From Progne subis subis (Eukaryota; Chordata; Aves; Passeriformes; Hirundinidae), in assembly GCA_022316685.1 (NCBI GenBank), contig JAKJHU010000617.1, positions 1 through 64,000 on the forward strand: 64,000 bases of DNA, read 5' to 3'. This document shows, one piece after another, positions 1 to 12,200 of this stretch (within the stretch, counting starts at the first letter, position 1; each line of letters opens with the position of its first letter). Below the pieces are notes generated by a model. It worked only from the letters and a program-made list of their open reading frames with translations. It was not told where the DNA came from and made no database searches. The position numbers and the translations under genes are program-made.

Positions 1-867
1 CTCTAGAAAGGAATAAAAGAGATTTAAACCTCAACTTCCCAAAGGCAGGGGGAAACCAGGAATGGGGGGAAGACAAATGGCCTGCAGAAAGAATATAGCG
101 TATTATGACCCAGCAACTTGGGCTGAGGATGGATCTTGGGGATATAGGACCCCAATTTATCTATTGAATTGGTGGATAAGACTCCAGGCAGTAGTGGAGT
201 TTGTATCAAACCATACTTCTGATGCCCTAAAGTTACTGGCCAAGCAGCATTCACAAATGTGAGCATTTGGATATCTAACCAGAACTGCCCCAGATTATCT
301 GTTGGCTGAAGAAGGGGGAGTTTGAGGAAGATTTAACAAATCTGAGTGCTGTGTGCAGAGAGATGATCATGGGGAAGCCATCACAAAACTTGCTGAGAAA
401 TTCAAAGGGTGGCACACGTACCAGTTCAAAAGTGGAATTCTATTCTAAAAACGGATTGGTGGGATAACCTCTTTGGAGGAGCCTGGTGGAAGAAGGTGGG
501 ATTTATGCTGTTATGTTCTGGATTAGGATTGTTATTCTTACCATGCATGATTCCATGTCTTATTAGACTAATCCACCCAGTGATACACGGAATGGAAATT
601 ACAGCAATGCCCATTGATCCAGAATTGGCAGCAAAAGGGAAACCAGATTCTTTGATGGTATTAAAAGCTAGACCTACTCTCACTCAAAAGAAAGGACCTC
701 AAGAGATGTTGACTGAACATGAAGAGACTACTCTAGCACAAGAGATGTCAGCCAAATTTGAGAAGGAATGCGAAAAGCTTGATGCAGCATGGGAGATGTT
801 AGAAAAATTAGAGGCTGAAATGAGAGAGCGTGAAAACCTGGATTATTGGGAATATAGAAGAAATTGA
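1..867 (+). pseudogene. env: ERV-1 envelope 3' remnant (end of SU/TM)
   Basis: This is the C-terminal part of a retroviral envelope gene, truncated by the window edge. The last reading frame, 409-867, has a Trp-rich membrane-proximal stretch (WWDNLFGG), one long hydrophobic membrane span and a roughly 80-residue acidic, Glu-rich cytoplasmic tail. Upstream, around 283-345, the frame holds a DYLLAEEGG immunosuppressive-type segment followed by a Cys-Cys pair, typical of gamma/alpha-type TM subunits. It is broken: TGA at 323-325 replaces the first cysteine of the TM motif, and a frame change lies near 285. The only possible start of the last frame is a GTG, so no protein is expected. The same lesions occur in the inverted copy at 32,445-34,567, so decay preceded duplication. 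The family assignment is by motif only. Confidence 0.8.
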
Positions 868-1748
868 GATTCAGTTTTAATTAAATGCATGAATCAATAT
901 GATTAAAAGAGATATCATGGAAATTGTAATAAGTGAAAATGATTCATGCTAATTGTAACTGTATCAATATTTTAATAATATATATGTTTTAAAATTGTTT
1001 TTATAAAGTAGTAAAGGAAAAAGTAGATGTGATTACTGTTACAAAGCAGATGGGCCCCTTGGTAGACGCTCCATGAGAAAAATAAGATACAGGATGCAGT
1101 TTGAGATAAGCAAGAGTCTCAAAGCTGGATTAGCCAAAGCTGGGACTACTCCAAGGTAGAGAGATGGGCCCTTTGCAGATGTGATGGGATACAGGATGTC
1201 TTAAGATAGAACTGGCCTTGAGATGGACAGTGTTGGGACTATTCCAAGGTAGGGAGTTTGGGAGCTGGTTTGATCCATGAAATAATTACTTTTTGGAACA
1301 TAATGCTTAGTTATATATAACACAAAACTTAGAGCACACGTGCAACCATTAAGGCTATTCATAGGATGTGAGGAAGATGCTGAGCCTTCCTCTGAAGAAG
1401 ACCAACAAAAAGCCAAGAAGACCCCCTAACAACAAGTGAAGCATGAGCTATGTAGGATAGTGATGTAGATTTTAAGAATTGAAAATAGGAGGAGATTCAC
1501 GGGAAATATTATTGAATATGTATTAGCATAAATTATGTAAGTTTAAGTTAGACTGCTTTGTTTTGTACGTGAGGTAGGGTGAGAAGTTCCCCCTCAGTAC
1601 CCCGGTCAGTTTTGCTTATGCTTTATCCAAACAGTACTTATCTTTAATTAATCACTGCCGAATTTTTGTATATGCTTGATTATAAAATCCTACTTAAATA
1701 AAATTGCATTGCTGCTAAATTCAACTTTGTTGCTTATTAAATTAGACA
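868..1748 (+). mobile_element. ERV-1 3' untranslated region and compact 3' LTR
   Basis: AT-rich retroviral 3' region. A polypurine tract at 1,484-1,495 precedes a short, LTR-like unit of about 250 bp ending in CA at 1,748. It has a TATA-like box at 1,681-1,687 and a poly(A) signal AATAAA at 1,697-1,702. The LTR 5' boundary is taken from the polypurine tract; no clean TG start is visible. The mirror copy at 31,561-31,814 ends at the same place, which supports the right-hand border. The 600 bp between env and the polypurine tract holds no convincing frame. Confidence 0.6.
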
Positions 1749-1763
1749 TAGAGAGCTTAATTT

Positions 1764-1845
1764 AAAATCCTTCCTTCCTTCCTTCCCTCCTTTTTCCTTC
1801 CTCCTTTTCTTCTCTCTCTCTCATTTCTTTCTTTCTTTCTTTCTT
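1764..1845. repeat. Pyrimidine-rich simple repeat (CCTT/TTTC)
   Basis: Tetranucleotide runs directly abut the ERV-1 LTR. The complementary purine tract sits at the mirrored place, 31,432-31,541, in the inverted duplicate. Confidence 0.9.
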
Positions 1846-2130
1846 GGGAGCAGGTACCCTTACCCTCCCAAAATCACTGCCACACCACCTCAGCCCTGCA
1901 CAGCACAGCACCTTAAACTCAGCCTTCCCAATTTCAAGGCAACCTCCCACAAGATACTTCCAGATCTCAAAATGTCTAAAAGCACCAGCAGCCTTTAAAA
2001 ACTGCTTCCTGATTTCCCTCCATCTACTCCCCTACGCCAAGAGCACAAACCACCCCATCCCCCCATTGCAATCCCTACTCCTCCAACTTTACTACCACCC
2101 CCACACTGCAATCCCCACATTACACTGCCC

Positions 2131-2216
2131 CATCCCATCCCATCCCATCCCATCCCATCCCATCCCATCCCATCCCATCCCATCCCATCCCATCCCATCC
2201 CATCCCATCCCATCCC
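2131..2216. repeat. (CATCC)n pentanucleotide microsatellite
   Basis: About 17 perfect CATCC units. The reverse complement encodes a repeating Trp-Asp-Gly-Met-Gly, which makes long but meaningless open frames. A longer version (about 19 units) is present in inverted orientation at 31,046-31,142. Confidence 0.97.
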
Positions 2217-2529
2217 TTCTGGGCAGGAAGTCCCTCCAACCAGCCCTTGGACACTTCCAGCCATTCCAGGGCAGCCGCAGCTTTTCCTCCCACTCTGTGC
2301 CAGGGCCCCACCGCCCTCCCAGGGAACAAGTCCATCCCCACATCCCAGCTCACCCTGGCCCCAAGCAGTGTCCAGCCATGGCCTGTGTCCTGGTGCTGCA
2401 GGCCCTTGGCAAGAGTCTCTCCCAGCCAGCAATTCCTGCTCTTCCCTGCTCTGGGGCAGCAGATGCAAGTTGATTTGCTCCCTGGGCTCTGGCCCAGCCC
2501 CAAGCCAGGGCCAGGACCTTTCCCCAGAG

Positions 2530-2700
2530 GTCTGTGGCCACTGCAATGGTCACAGCTGCTAGGCTGCTGCAGCTCCAGGAGCCTTTGGACACCGCTCCCG
2601 GGAATGCCCAGGCTGCCACTCTTGGGCTGTCTGTGCAGGGCCAGGGCCTGGACTCCATGATCCCGCTGCCTCCCTCCCAGCTCAGCCCCTTCTGCAGTTC
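2530..2700 (+). mobile_element. CR1-like LINE 3' fragment
   Basis: A diverged piece that aligns by eye with the CR1 3' region seen in antisense at 11,930-12,200, 30,345-30,600 and 53,830-54,080. It is part of the three-copy segment A. Confidence 0.55.
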
Positions 2701-3039
2701 TCTCCCTTGGGCTCAGCCTTTGTGTCTCCTCCAGGCGCTGGCAGAGCTCTTGGGGCCGGGGCAGGAGCGGCACAGCCCCAGCGTTCCCCTCTCTGTGACA
2801 CCACGGTGGGGACAGCTCCAACGTTCCCTGCCTGGAGACGCTCCAAGGGAAGCGTCCAGAGCCACAGCCAGACAGCAAAACTGAGCGGGCACTGAGCACC
2901 CCCGGCCTGGGCTGATGTGCATTGCTGTGCACACAGCTCGGGGAAGGTCCCCCTGGCCACCTCCACAGTGCCACAGGCAAGTCTCAGATAGAAGTACAGA
3001 GCTCTGCCCAGAGCTGACAGGGGGAGTTAATAAATAGGA

Positions 3040-3280
3040 ACCAAAAAAAACCCTCAAAAAAACCCCCCAAACAATAACAAAAACCCCATATCAAAATAGA
3101 GAAATCCTACCCTCCAAAAGAACCCTGGAACAAGAAAAACAAACGCAACAAAAAGAAACAACAAAACAAACAACAACAACAACAACAAAATTAATCAAAC
3201 AAACATCAAACCATGAATAAAAACAAGCAAGCAACCCTACAAATAAAAACAAAGAAGAAAAAGTACTTCCCCCTAGCAGA
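3040..3280. repeat. A-rich low-complexity tract
   Basis: Runs of A and CAA/AAC triplets. The corresponding centre of segment A copy 3 (53,165-53,495) is a longer T-rich tract on the + strand, and copy 2 has only a short remnant near 29,940-30,010. The interior of this repeat family is therefore unstable in length. Confidence 0.9.
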
Positions 3281-3852
3281 GCTGTTCCATCCTTCATACC
3301 TGCACCCACACAAGACCTGGGGCTGCAAAAAATGAGGGCTCATTGGGCACATTTGCAGGAAAAGCAGGTTTAGGACAGGCTTTCAGCAGAACTGTTCTCA
3401 GCTGAGTGAAAAATGCCCCTTTGGCAGCTGCAGGGCCATCGGAAATGCAGACCCTCAGCCCACAGGGGAGAAAAGAGCTCTGAATTCCCCTCCCCTCACA
3501 CATAAACCCTGTTCCCAGACTGCTTCACACACAGGATCCTTCTGGAGGACTGTGGAAAGCTGAGAAGCAGCTCTGCCTTCTCCACATTCTGTGCCCTAAA
3601 GCTTCCTGGGAGAAGAAATTTAGGCTCAGCTCTGGTGGCACAATCCCTCCTGGCCCAGGGCACAGCACCAGGAAGGTCTTTGTGTGCTGCTGCTCCTGGG
3701 CACAGCTGCTGTGCCAGCAGTGATCTGCCCCCAGCTCTGCACACAGACATTGTTGCTCCAGCTCCAGAGGAGGGAACAAAACAGGGATCCCTGCAGAAAA
3801 CTTGGCTGAGAGATCCCTTAGTTCCTTTAAAGTCACCAACAGAGCAATCCCC

Positions 3853-4973
3853 TCATGGGCACAGTCTGTGGCCACAGGGAAGGTGGGAGAGAAACAAAAT
3901 GAGAAATGGCACAAACAATGACATATATTTGTGGAGAAGATTAAAGGAGTAAAACAAAGAAAAAGAACCTCCAAAATGAAACCAACAAGAAGTATCAAGG
4001 ATGACTTTTATTACAAGTGATTTGCAGAAATTGCCCAACAGTTTAATGTTCCTGACACCATCCGTCATCAGTCTCCACACTGCAGCCTTGAGCTCCTGGT
4101 TCCTCAGGCTGTAGATGAGGGGGTTCAGGGCTGGAGGCACCACCGAGTACAGAACTGACAGGGCCAGATCCAGGGATGGGGAGGAGATGGAGGGGGGCTT
4201 CAGGTAGGAAAACATGACAGTGCTGAGGAACAGAGAGAGCACGGCCAGGGGAGGGAGGCAGGTGGAAAAGGCTTTGTGCCGTCCCTGCTCAGAGGGGATC
4301 CTCAGCACAGCCCTGAAGATCTGCACATAGGAGAAAACAATGAACATAAAACAACCAAATGCTAAATAGATGGAAAATACAAGAAGTCCAAGTTCCCTGA
4401 GGTAGAATTTGGAGCAGGAGAGCTTGAGGATGTGTGAGATTTCACAGAAGAACTGGCCCAGGCCATTGCCATGGCACAGGGGCAGGGAAAATGTATTGGC
4501 TTGTGCATGAGAGCATTGAGAAAGGCACTGGCCCAGGCAGCTGCTGCCATGTGGGCACAGGCTCTGCTGCCCAGGAGGGTCCCGTAGTGCAGGGGTTTGC
4601 AGATGGACACGTAGCGGTCGTAGCACATGATGGTCAGGAGGGCAAGCTCTGCTGAGATGCAGAACAGAAAGAAAAAGAGCTGTGCAGCACATCCTTTGTA
4701 GGAGATGTACCTGGTGTCCCAGAGGGAATTGTGCATGGCTTTGGGGACAGTGGTGAGGATGGAGCCCAGGTCGGTGAGGGCCAGGTTGAGCAGGAAGAAG
4801 AACATGGGCGTGTGCAGGAGGTGGCCGCAGGCTGCGGCGCTGATGATGAGGCCGTTGGCCAGGAGGGCAGCCAGGGAGATGCCCAGGAAGAGGTAGAAGT
4901 GCAGGAGCTGCAGCTGCTGTGTGTCTGCCAGTGCCAGCAGGAGGAAGTGGCTGATGGAGCTGCTGTTGGACAT
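3853..4973 (-). pseudogene. Olfactory receptor pseudogene, OR14-like, one frameshift
   Basis: Seven-transmembrane odorant receptor of the group heavily expanded in birds. The chosen start is the ATG at 4,973 (Met-Ser-Asn-Ser-Ser, giving an N-terminal glycosylation site). Family signatures in order: LHTPMFFFL at the TM2 entry, MCYDRYVSIC after TM3, a KAFSTC motif at TM6, and NPLIYSLRNQE at TM7. A one-base deletion near 4,501 (Cys-terminal side of TM4/second extracellular loop) moves the rest, including TM5-TM7, into another frame. The usual stop shortly after the LRN motif is also lost, so the second frame runs on to 3,853. The lesion is a single base, so decay is recent, or the base is an assembly error. 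Without it the gene would be a normal ~310-residue receptor. No other receptor lies in the window. Confidence 0.9.
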
Positions 4974-4999
4974 TTGCTGTGGCTGCACATGGGGACCTG

Positions 5000-7900
5000 T
5001 TCATGGATGAAGGACAGTGACAAGTCAGCAGAGGCTGCTTTGAGCCAAACCTGGGCCATTCCCTGTAGACTGTCCCGCTGTGACCCACCCACCCTTGTTC
5101 CTGCTCTGGGAAAACCTTCACCCAGGTCCCTGCTGAGCTCCAGTTGTGCTGTCTGAGTGTGCCAGGAGCAGCCAGGCCTGTGTGGGGGGGCTCTCCAGGA
5201 GCCATCCCTGCCCTGCTGCCCTGGCTTTGTGGCCATGTGGCAGAGGGACTAAGGCTGGATATTCAGATTTGTCAGTGGAATCACTCCTAATGCAGGCGGG
5301 CTCGGTAGCATCTGCACTTCAATTCTAAAGGGCATGGGGTAGCAGGAAGGAATTTTAGACATTGTTTTCCTGCACTAGCATCATTCCTCTTTCTCTGGTG
5401 TCAGAAATTCCCCACCATTTCTGCTGCACTGAGATTTACCACTGGAGATGTGAGAGGCAAAGGATTCCCTGTGGCTTAGGGAAGGTGAGGGGCTGGATGG
5501 GCTTGTTCCCAGCTGCCCTGGGTTTGCACCTTTGGCTGCAATCAGAGCACAAGTCACACTCCCTGGTCACCCTGGGATAAACCAGACCCTGCCCAGAGCA
5601 GAGGGATCCCTGAATGTCTCAGCCTCTCCAAAGGTCTCTGGCCAAGGGCTCAGCACCCCCTTCTGCCAAGGACACTCACGGCTCCCTTGGCAAACCCAAC
5701 AGCATTTCCTCAGCTCTGACATCTCTGCACTTCCCCATGGGACATTCAGGGAACTCCCAGAGGCTGTGGCACAGATTTGCAGCCAGGAGGGCAGCTCAGA
5801 GCTTGGAAGGACACAGCAAGGAGATCCCTGGGTGTGCCCATGATGGATGTCAGGGAGGGGGCTCAGCTCATTCCCCTCTTCCCATGCACTGCTTTGCCCA
5901 CAGCCCCACAGGGTGACAGGCAAGCTTGGACACCCCATTCCCATGGACACAGCTGCCTGGCAGCAATCCCAAGGCAGTGCCTGACTCAGCTGCTGCAAAT
6001 GCCAGAGCCTCCCTGAGAGCACCAGATGACAGTGACAAGATCAGGGGAGGGCAGAAAGAAAGAGAAGATGTTGTGGTGCTGTGCCTGGGAGGGCAGGGCA
6101 CAGACAGCCTGGGCACTCAGGACAGTGTTCCCATAGCCAGCTGTGCACGGCACCTCCCACACACCAACAGTGCCCTCCTGCCCCCAGCACTGCTCTGTTC
6201 AGCCCCCTCTCCTTCCCCAGGCATCTCCCTGTGCCTGGACATTTCCCTGCTGAGAGGAGCCTTGTCCCTGCCAGCGCTCACAGAGCCCATCCCACCCTCT
6301 GTGCCCTGGGCCCGGCCCTACAGAAACCTGCCTGTCTGCAGGGCCCTGCCTGGGGCAGGCTCTGTCTGCAGGGGCAAGGGCAGCTCAGGAGAGCCCTGCT
6401 GGGCCCTGCAAAGGTGATGCTGGAGCTGTCCAGGGCTGAGGAGTGGGCTGAAGGCCCTTTAGGAGCCTCCCAGCAGAGAGACTGACCACCCAAAGTTACA
6501 GTTCTGGAGTCTCTGTAAATGTTCAAACATGACTTTGATGATCCCGTGTGTCCCTTTCAATCAGAATGTTCTGTGATTCTGTGATTTCAATTGTTGTTCT
6601 GCTTCTCTCATCCTCCTGTTGCCTATAATCAAAAGAGAAAAAAACCGCCTTGTAACATCATTAGAACAGAAAAATAAAAACCAGACCTTAATTGAAGCTT
6701 CCAGGTGTCCCAGTGGGGATGGGGCACACCCAGGATCTGATTTTAAAATGTATTAACGTTGATTAATTAGGATATTTTCCAGGGACATCCAATAGGTGAT
6801 TCAGTTGCCCAGTTACACACCCCTGGGTAAACCCATTGGAGGAGGACCATTTCTTCCAAAGAAGCCTTCAAGGTCTTCTTTGAAAACAAAATGTACTTCT
6901 TGCAGGTTCTCCTCCTGATAGTAAAACTATACAGTATTTCTGGAATGTATTTAGAAGGTCTGCTTATTGTTCTAAAATCTAAGAGAAAGAGAGTAATGCA
7001 CTAGAGTTAATCAAGGATAACACTGATATAAATATCAGTAATAGCAGTTGAATAGAGTTAATTAAGGATTATAGACATATAACAATATAATAGTAGTTAA
7101 CAGAGCTATGCTACATGAAAAATGTATAAAAAGCAAAATTCTTTTTGTCACCACCTGAGCCTTCCCACCCTGCTCCAAGCAGGAAATTGAAAACACCCTC
7201 AGGAAAGCTCGTGATCTTTACAGCAATCCCAGGCTTACCTTCTTTTGGGAAGTATCCTCCAGAGCTGTGCCCAGGCTGGTCTGGAGCTGGGAGCAGCCCT
7301 GCCCACACAGCACCTCTCAGCAGCAGCACCTGCCCTGCTCAGGGTAGCTCCTTCCCCCCACAGCTTCTCCCCAGCGCTGGCAGCAGCTCCCAGGGTTGGC
7401 TGAGAGCTGTCCCTGGCAGGCAGCAGAGTCCCTGGCCCAGCACAGCGCCCTGGGCTGCAGGACCCTGCTCTGCAGGACAGCCCTGGGCACCCCTGGCTGC
7501 TCTCCACAAGAGAGAATCAGAGAATGTACTCACAGAGTCTGTAGGCTTTGGGATGTTGCAGCTTTAGGAGATCCCTGCAGGAGCTGCAGCTGCCTTGTCC
7601 TGCAGCCAGAGGTTCCTGTGTCAAGGGCTGGGAGTGATTCTCCCGCAGTCACTTCTCAGCTCCTTCCCAGCCCTGAGTGATTGAAGCTCTCTGTGCCTGT
7701 GTGCTGTGCCCGGGGTGGCTGCAGGCAGTGCCCCAGCCCTGCTGGGCTGGGAGAAGAGTTGCTCATCAAGAGAGATATGTTTTTGAAGCTCTTCTTGGCT
7801 TCCAGGAGCTGCTTCTCTGCCAGGGGCCCGGCCCAGCTCAGCAGCACAGACACAGCACAAGACTTTAATGACCCTCTTGGGCTTTGTGCTGAGGCCCTGA

Positions 7901-8257
7901 ACATCAGTCCCTGAGAGAGAGCTGAAGAAACCTCTCAGGAACTCCAAGTTAGAATCCAGCTCCAAAGTTTCTTGAAGTTTTAATGGGTCCCACTGAGGGA
8001 CAGGACAGAGAAAGTGTCCCCAGGCCCCAGGCAGAGCAGAGAACTGGAGGCAGTGATGACAGGTGGGGACAAAGAGAAGCCAAGTCTTGGTGTCCTGGGG
8101 CACAGCAGCCTCTGTGCCACCAAGGGCTGTGAGGAGACACCTTGTCCTGAGGCCCTGGGGCCTCCTGGCACAGCCCCAGCAAGGCTGGGCACTGTCAGCC
8201 CCCTTGTGCTGCCCTCAGCATCCCCCTCACATGCCAGTGGCCTCAAAGATGTGCTGT
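5000..8257. other. Gene-free stretch
   Basis: Moderately GC-rich DNA with many short unsupported open frames, then AT-rich DNA at 6,590-7,140 that ends in a TATA-like GTATAAAAAGC near 7,125. Apart from a CR1 tail at 6,480-6,587, no gene, RNA or known element was recognised. Confidence 0.6.
6480..6587 (+). mobile_element. CR1 LINE 3' tail
   Basis: The end of this stretch reads like the CR1 3' end, finishing in the characteristic short repeat TTCTGTGATTCTGTGAT. Only the last ~100 bp are preserved. Confidence 0.7.
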
Positions 8258-9020
8258 AAGGAGTCCCTGGGGAGCATTGGTCAGCAATGGCCCTGGGGGG
8301 CTCCTGAATGCTCCCAGGGACTGCAGGTTCTTCAAAGGTACTTTGGGTTTTGCTTTTGCCTTGCAGTCTGTGTGGGGCTTGTGCAATCATGGCCTGCAAT
8401 TATTTGTTCTAATTAGTCCCTTGAGAGACTTTGTCAGGAACAACACTCAGTGGGGCTCATTAATGCTTCAAGGTACTTCAGTTATTTTAAGGTACTTGGT
8501 GTTTCCCTTTTAAAATTGTCTCTATGGGAAAAAAGAGTAATCATGGCCTTAGTTATCTACCTTAATTAGTCCCTTGGGATTCTTAGTCAGTAACAATAAT
8601 CAGTGGGGCTCATTAATACTTCAGGATACTCAAAGTTTATTAAGGAACTTCTTTTTGACACTGAGTCTGAGAGGTTTGTGCAGTCATGCTTTAATTAATC
8701 CCTAGAGATTCTTAGCCAGTAACCACACTCAGTGGGGCTCATTAATACTTTGAGATACTCAAGGTGTTTAAGGTACTTTGGATTTTCCTTCCCACATTGA
8801 GTCTCTGAGAGGTTTTTGAGCAATTCTGGCCTCCAATTCTCTCTTCCAAGGACTCCATGAGGAGCCTGTGTTTGGGATGGACCTCTGTGGGACCCATTGA
8901 TGCATCGAGACGCTTTGGGTTTTCCTTCTGACTTTGACTCCTGGAAAGGTTTGTGCAATTTCCTCTCAGGCCCTGAGGTTCCAGAGCTCAACACCAAATT
9001 CCCCACAGGGCTCATTAGGA
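8258..9020. repeat. Degenerate tandem array, ~150-bp unit, about five copies
   Basis: Successive units share the core phrases 'CAGTGGGGCTCATTAAT', 'AAGGTACTTTGGGTTTT' and 'GAGAGGTTTGTGCAAT'. Units begin near 8,258, 8,417, 8,570, 8,700 and 8,855. Divergence between units is substantial, so the array is old. No protein frame runs through it. Confidence 0.8.
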
Positions 9021-10204
9021 GAAAGCAAGTTCTTGGATGTGCCTTGAGTTCCCGCTGGTCTGCTGCAGTTCATTAGGAAGTTTTTTTTTATAGAGTTATG
9101 GAGAAATATTTCAAATAGCTTCTGTTAAACCCATGTTCCTATTTTCAAGGGTGTATTTTTCCTCTTTAGAGCAGAGGTGATTGCAGCATTCAGTGACTGA
9201 TATTGACCCAGGGTCTCTCCTCAGGAGTTCTGGTCTTCTCAGAGAACCTGTGCCTTGAGGTCTGACCCAGTGTGGACAACCTTGCTGCACATCCCCCAAC
9301 CCCATCCTGCATCTCCTCACTCACCTGGGACCTGCTTTGCTCAGAGAACTGGCTACACTCAGACAAAGAGGAGCTTTCTTCCTTTTTTGGCAATCTAAAA
9401 CTCTGAAGTTTCAGGAAATCTCCTCAAGTGTGTGCCAAGCCCAAGGTGCCACCAAGGAGGTTGCCCTTCCCCAAGGCAGAACCATGCAAGGAATGTTTTA
9501 GACACACAGGAAGTTCTAAAATAAACATAAATCCAGAGGTGGCTGAAGGCAGAATTAGACCAGCTCCTGAAGGACAGACAAGCTTTGAACTCCTTGCAGC
9601 TCAAAGATCCAGGTGGGTTGTTGGGAGGTGTGTGACTGAGACAAGAGTGAGATGAAAGGGAAATGCGGAGAGCCCTGGAAGTGCTTGTGCAGACAGGCTG
9701 TGGGGAAGGGACCTGCAGCCCTGCCCTGGGCCAGGAGTGAGGGTGGATCATCATCCCAACCTGCCCTGGGCCATTGCAAGGGGCTGTGGCCATGGACACT
9801 GCACTGACCCCTCTGCACCAGCCCCTTGCTCAGGATTGGTGTCACTGCCCAGAGCCAGAGGGGATCCCTTGCTGGGGGCTTGTGCCACAGCCACCTGCCC
9901 TGTGCCGCGCTGGCTGCTCAGGTGCCGCGGAACCAGCAGCAAATGCCACTGCCAGGGCCAAAGGCCAGCTCAGCCAGACAGAAAGGGGCAGGGCTGGGCA
10001 CTGCTTCCATGGCAGCCCTCCCTGGGACACCACACCTGGGTCACCTGTCATGGAATTGCCATGGAAACCCGGCTGATTGGAAATGCAGAGATGGACAAAG
10101 GTTTTAGCGGGGTCAGTCACAAAGGGTGGTGGTTTTAAACTAAAGGAAGGGAGGTTCACATAAGGGGAGATAAGGAGGAAAGTTTTGAAGATGAGGCTGG
10201 TGAT
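9021..10204. other. Gene-free stretch
   Basis: Nothing recognised. The section 9,700-10,080 is GC-rich and shares short phrases with 19,150-19,900, which suggests a dispersed repeat family rather than a gene. Confidence 0.5.
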
Positions 10205-10385
10205 GCATCAGGACAGGTTCCCATGGAGGTGATCAATGCCCCATCCCTGGAAACATTCAAGTCCAGCTGGGACAGGTCTCTGAACAATCTGATCTGGTGA
10301 AAGATGTCCCTGCTCATGGCAGGGGTTTGGATGAGATGAGCACTGCAGAGCTCTTCCCATCCAAACCATTCCAGGATTGCATGGG
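10205..10385 (+). mobile_element. CR1 LINE 3' fragment
   Basis: Reads like the CR1 terminal region ('GTTCCCATGGAGGTGATCAA', 'GATGTCCCTGCTCATGGCAG', 'CCAAACCATTCCAGGATTGC'). It is cut off before the terminal octamer repeats. Confidence 0.8.
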
Positions 10386-11363
10386 GAGAAGGGGCTGCTC
10401 ACTGGACTCCAGCCACTCCCTGGACTCCTCCTTGTCTCTGCTGGAGCCCACATGCAGCAGCCAAAGCCAGCCCCTTCTCTGGCCTTTCCCTGCCCTGCCC
10501 CAGGGGCTGACAGAGCCAGGCTGGCACAGGTGACCTTTAGGCTTTGCAGGGCTCAGGCACAGCGGCTGGGACAGAGTCAGGGCTCAGGTCACACTCTGTG
10601 GGCTGGGGCAGAGCCCAGCCAGAAATGAGCCCTGGAGCAGCAGCTCTGCAGTGGTGGCCACCAGGCCGCCTTGCCAAGGGAGGCTTCTGGCCATGGCCTG
10701 GAAGCAGCTGCTGCTGCCAAGGTGCCTTTGGTGCCTCAGGCTCTCCCTGGCACAGCTCCCAGCACGGCACTCTGCACTTGTGCCCGAGGCCTTCACTCTC
10801 TTGGGGCTGGCCTGGGGCTTTTCCTGCAGCGGGATCTGCCCTGGTCCTGGCACAGGAAGGGCAGTTCCTGCTGGAGCAGGAGGCTCTGCCTGCAGTGGGC
10901 TCAAACAGCTCCAGCAAGGCCCTGTTTACTTCCAAATTGCTTCCTAGAGCACTAAATTCTAATATCGTTATAGATCCTATAATGTGGAGTAAATAACTAT
11001 TTTTTAAATTTACTCTATGGTATGAATAAATCAGTTTAATCCTGATCAGAATCAACCATACTGTATTTATATAATATATCTGGTGTATTCCATTATTAAT
11101 CCTGTGGCAAAAATTGCATACAGTTCCATTCTACCTGTCCAATCTTTTAGACATAATCTTTTGACAAAGTCTGGGGCTAGGATGGATCCAGACGCTCCCA
11201 GTCTCCTCTCTTAGATGGAATTTTAAAAAGTTTATACATCCTGAAGGAGTTTGGCGATCCATGGTGGCTGTTGAGTGTCATTTTCTCCACCTCATGACTC
11301 AGCAGGAGTTTCTCCAATGAAGAAATAAAGCTTTTGCCTGAAGCTCCCACTCTGCCCATGGCA

Positions 11364-11704
11364 GGAACCCCTGTGAGTGTCTGGGACATCCCGGCTCTTT
11401 GGCATCCTGGGGACTCCTGGGATGTCACCGTGGAGCCCCCGTGAGTGCCTGTGACAGATCGGTGCCTTTGCAGCCCAAGGTGGCCTGGGATGTCACCATG
11501 GAATGGCTGTGACTGCCTCTGACCACAGGGCTCTTGAGCATCCCCAGAAACCCCTGGGAGGTCTCCATGGAGCCCCTGTCTCTGCCTGTGACATTCCAGC
11601 TCTGGAACAGCCTGGAGACTCTTGGAAAGTCCCCATGGAACCCCTCTGAGGGCCTGGGACAACTCGGTTCCTTAGCAGGCAACCATCACCAGCCCCTGTT
11701 GCTC
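11364..11704. repeat. Tandem array, 68/69-bp unit, five copies
   Basis: Units start at 11,364, 11,432, 11,500, 11,569 and 11,637, each opening with GGAACCCC/GGAGCCCC and closing with GATGTCACCAT or GGTCTCCAT. The period is not a multiple of three, so the long minus-strand open frames here are not a real repeat protein. The array is duplicated at 48,421-48,735. Confidence 0.9.
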
Positions 11705-11812
11705 TGGTCAGGTTTCCATGGCAACCATCACCCAGCCCCTTGTTGTGCCGCCCTTATGGTCAGTTTCCATGGGCAACCATCACCAGCCCCTGTTGCTAGG
11801 GTCGGTCCCTTG
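11681..11812. repeat. ~50-bp minisatellite, three units
   Basis: Three repeats of a unit containing CAACCATCACCAGCCCCTG and TTTCCATGG. The corresponding array in the other block (48,736-48,850) also has three units but with more uniform spacing. Confidence 0.85.
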
Positions 11813-11929
11813 GCAGCTCCATGCAGATCCCATGCCAGGGGTGGTTTCCATGGACACCAGCTCAGGCCTGGAGCCAGAGCCCATTGCCATGGCAACCATT
11901 TGCAGTCCCATTTCCAGGGCCATGGGATC

Positions 11930-12200
11930 CCAGAAGCACAGAATTGGCTGAGTTGGGAGGGAACCATCAGGATCCTCGAGTCCAGCTCCCGGCCCTGCAC
12001 AGGACACCCCAACAATCCCGGCCTGGGCCTGGCAGCAGTGTCCAAACGCTGCTGGAGCTCCCAGAGCCCTGGAGCTGTGACCCTTCCCTGGGAGCCTGTT
12101 CAGTGCCCCAGCAGCTTCTGGGGGAAAAACCTTTTCCTGACATCCAACCTAAACCTGCCCCGACTCAGCTCCAGCCCTTCCCTCCAGTGCTGTCCCTGGG
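11930..12200 (-). mobile_element. CR1 LINE 3' fragment, antisense
   Basis: Reverse complement of the CR1 3' region: 'CACAGAATTGGCTGAGTTGG' at the tail end, then 'CCTTTTCCTGACATCCAACC' further in. An orthologous copy sits at 48,970-49,260, so the insertion predates the block duplication. Confidence 0.85.

Larger units (their letters stand above)
2380..3690 (-). repeat. Segment A, copy 1 (inverted relative to copies 2 and 3)
   Basis: Reads, as reverse complement, nearly the same as 29,490-30,960 and 52,650-54,080. It contains a CR1 piece at one end, a low-complexity A-rich centre (3,040-3,280, with CAA triplet runs) and a unique half (3,290-3,690). No protein-coding gene is apparent; the short open frames inside differ between copies by indels. 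Confidence 0.85.
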
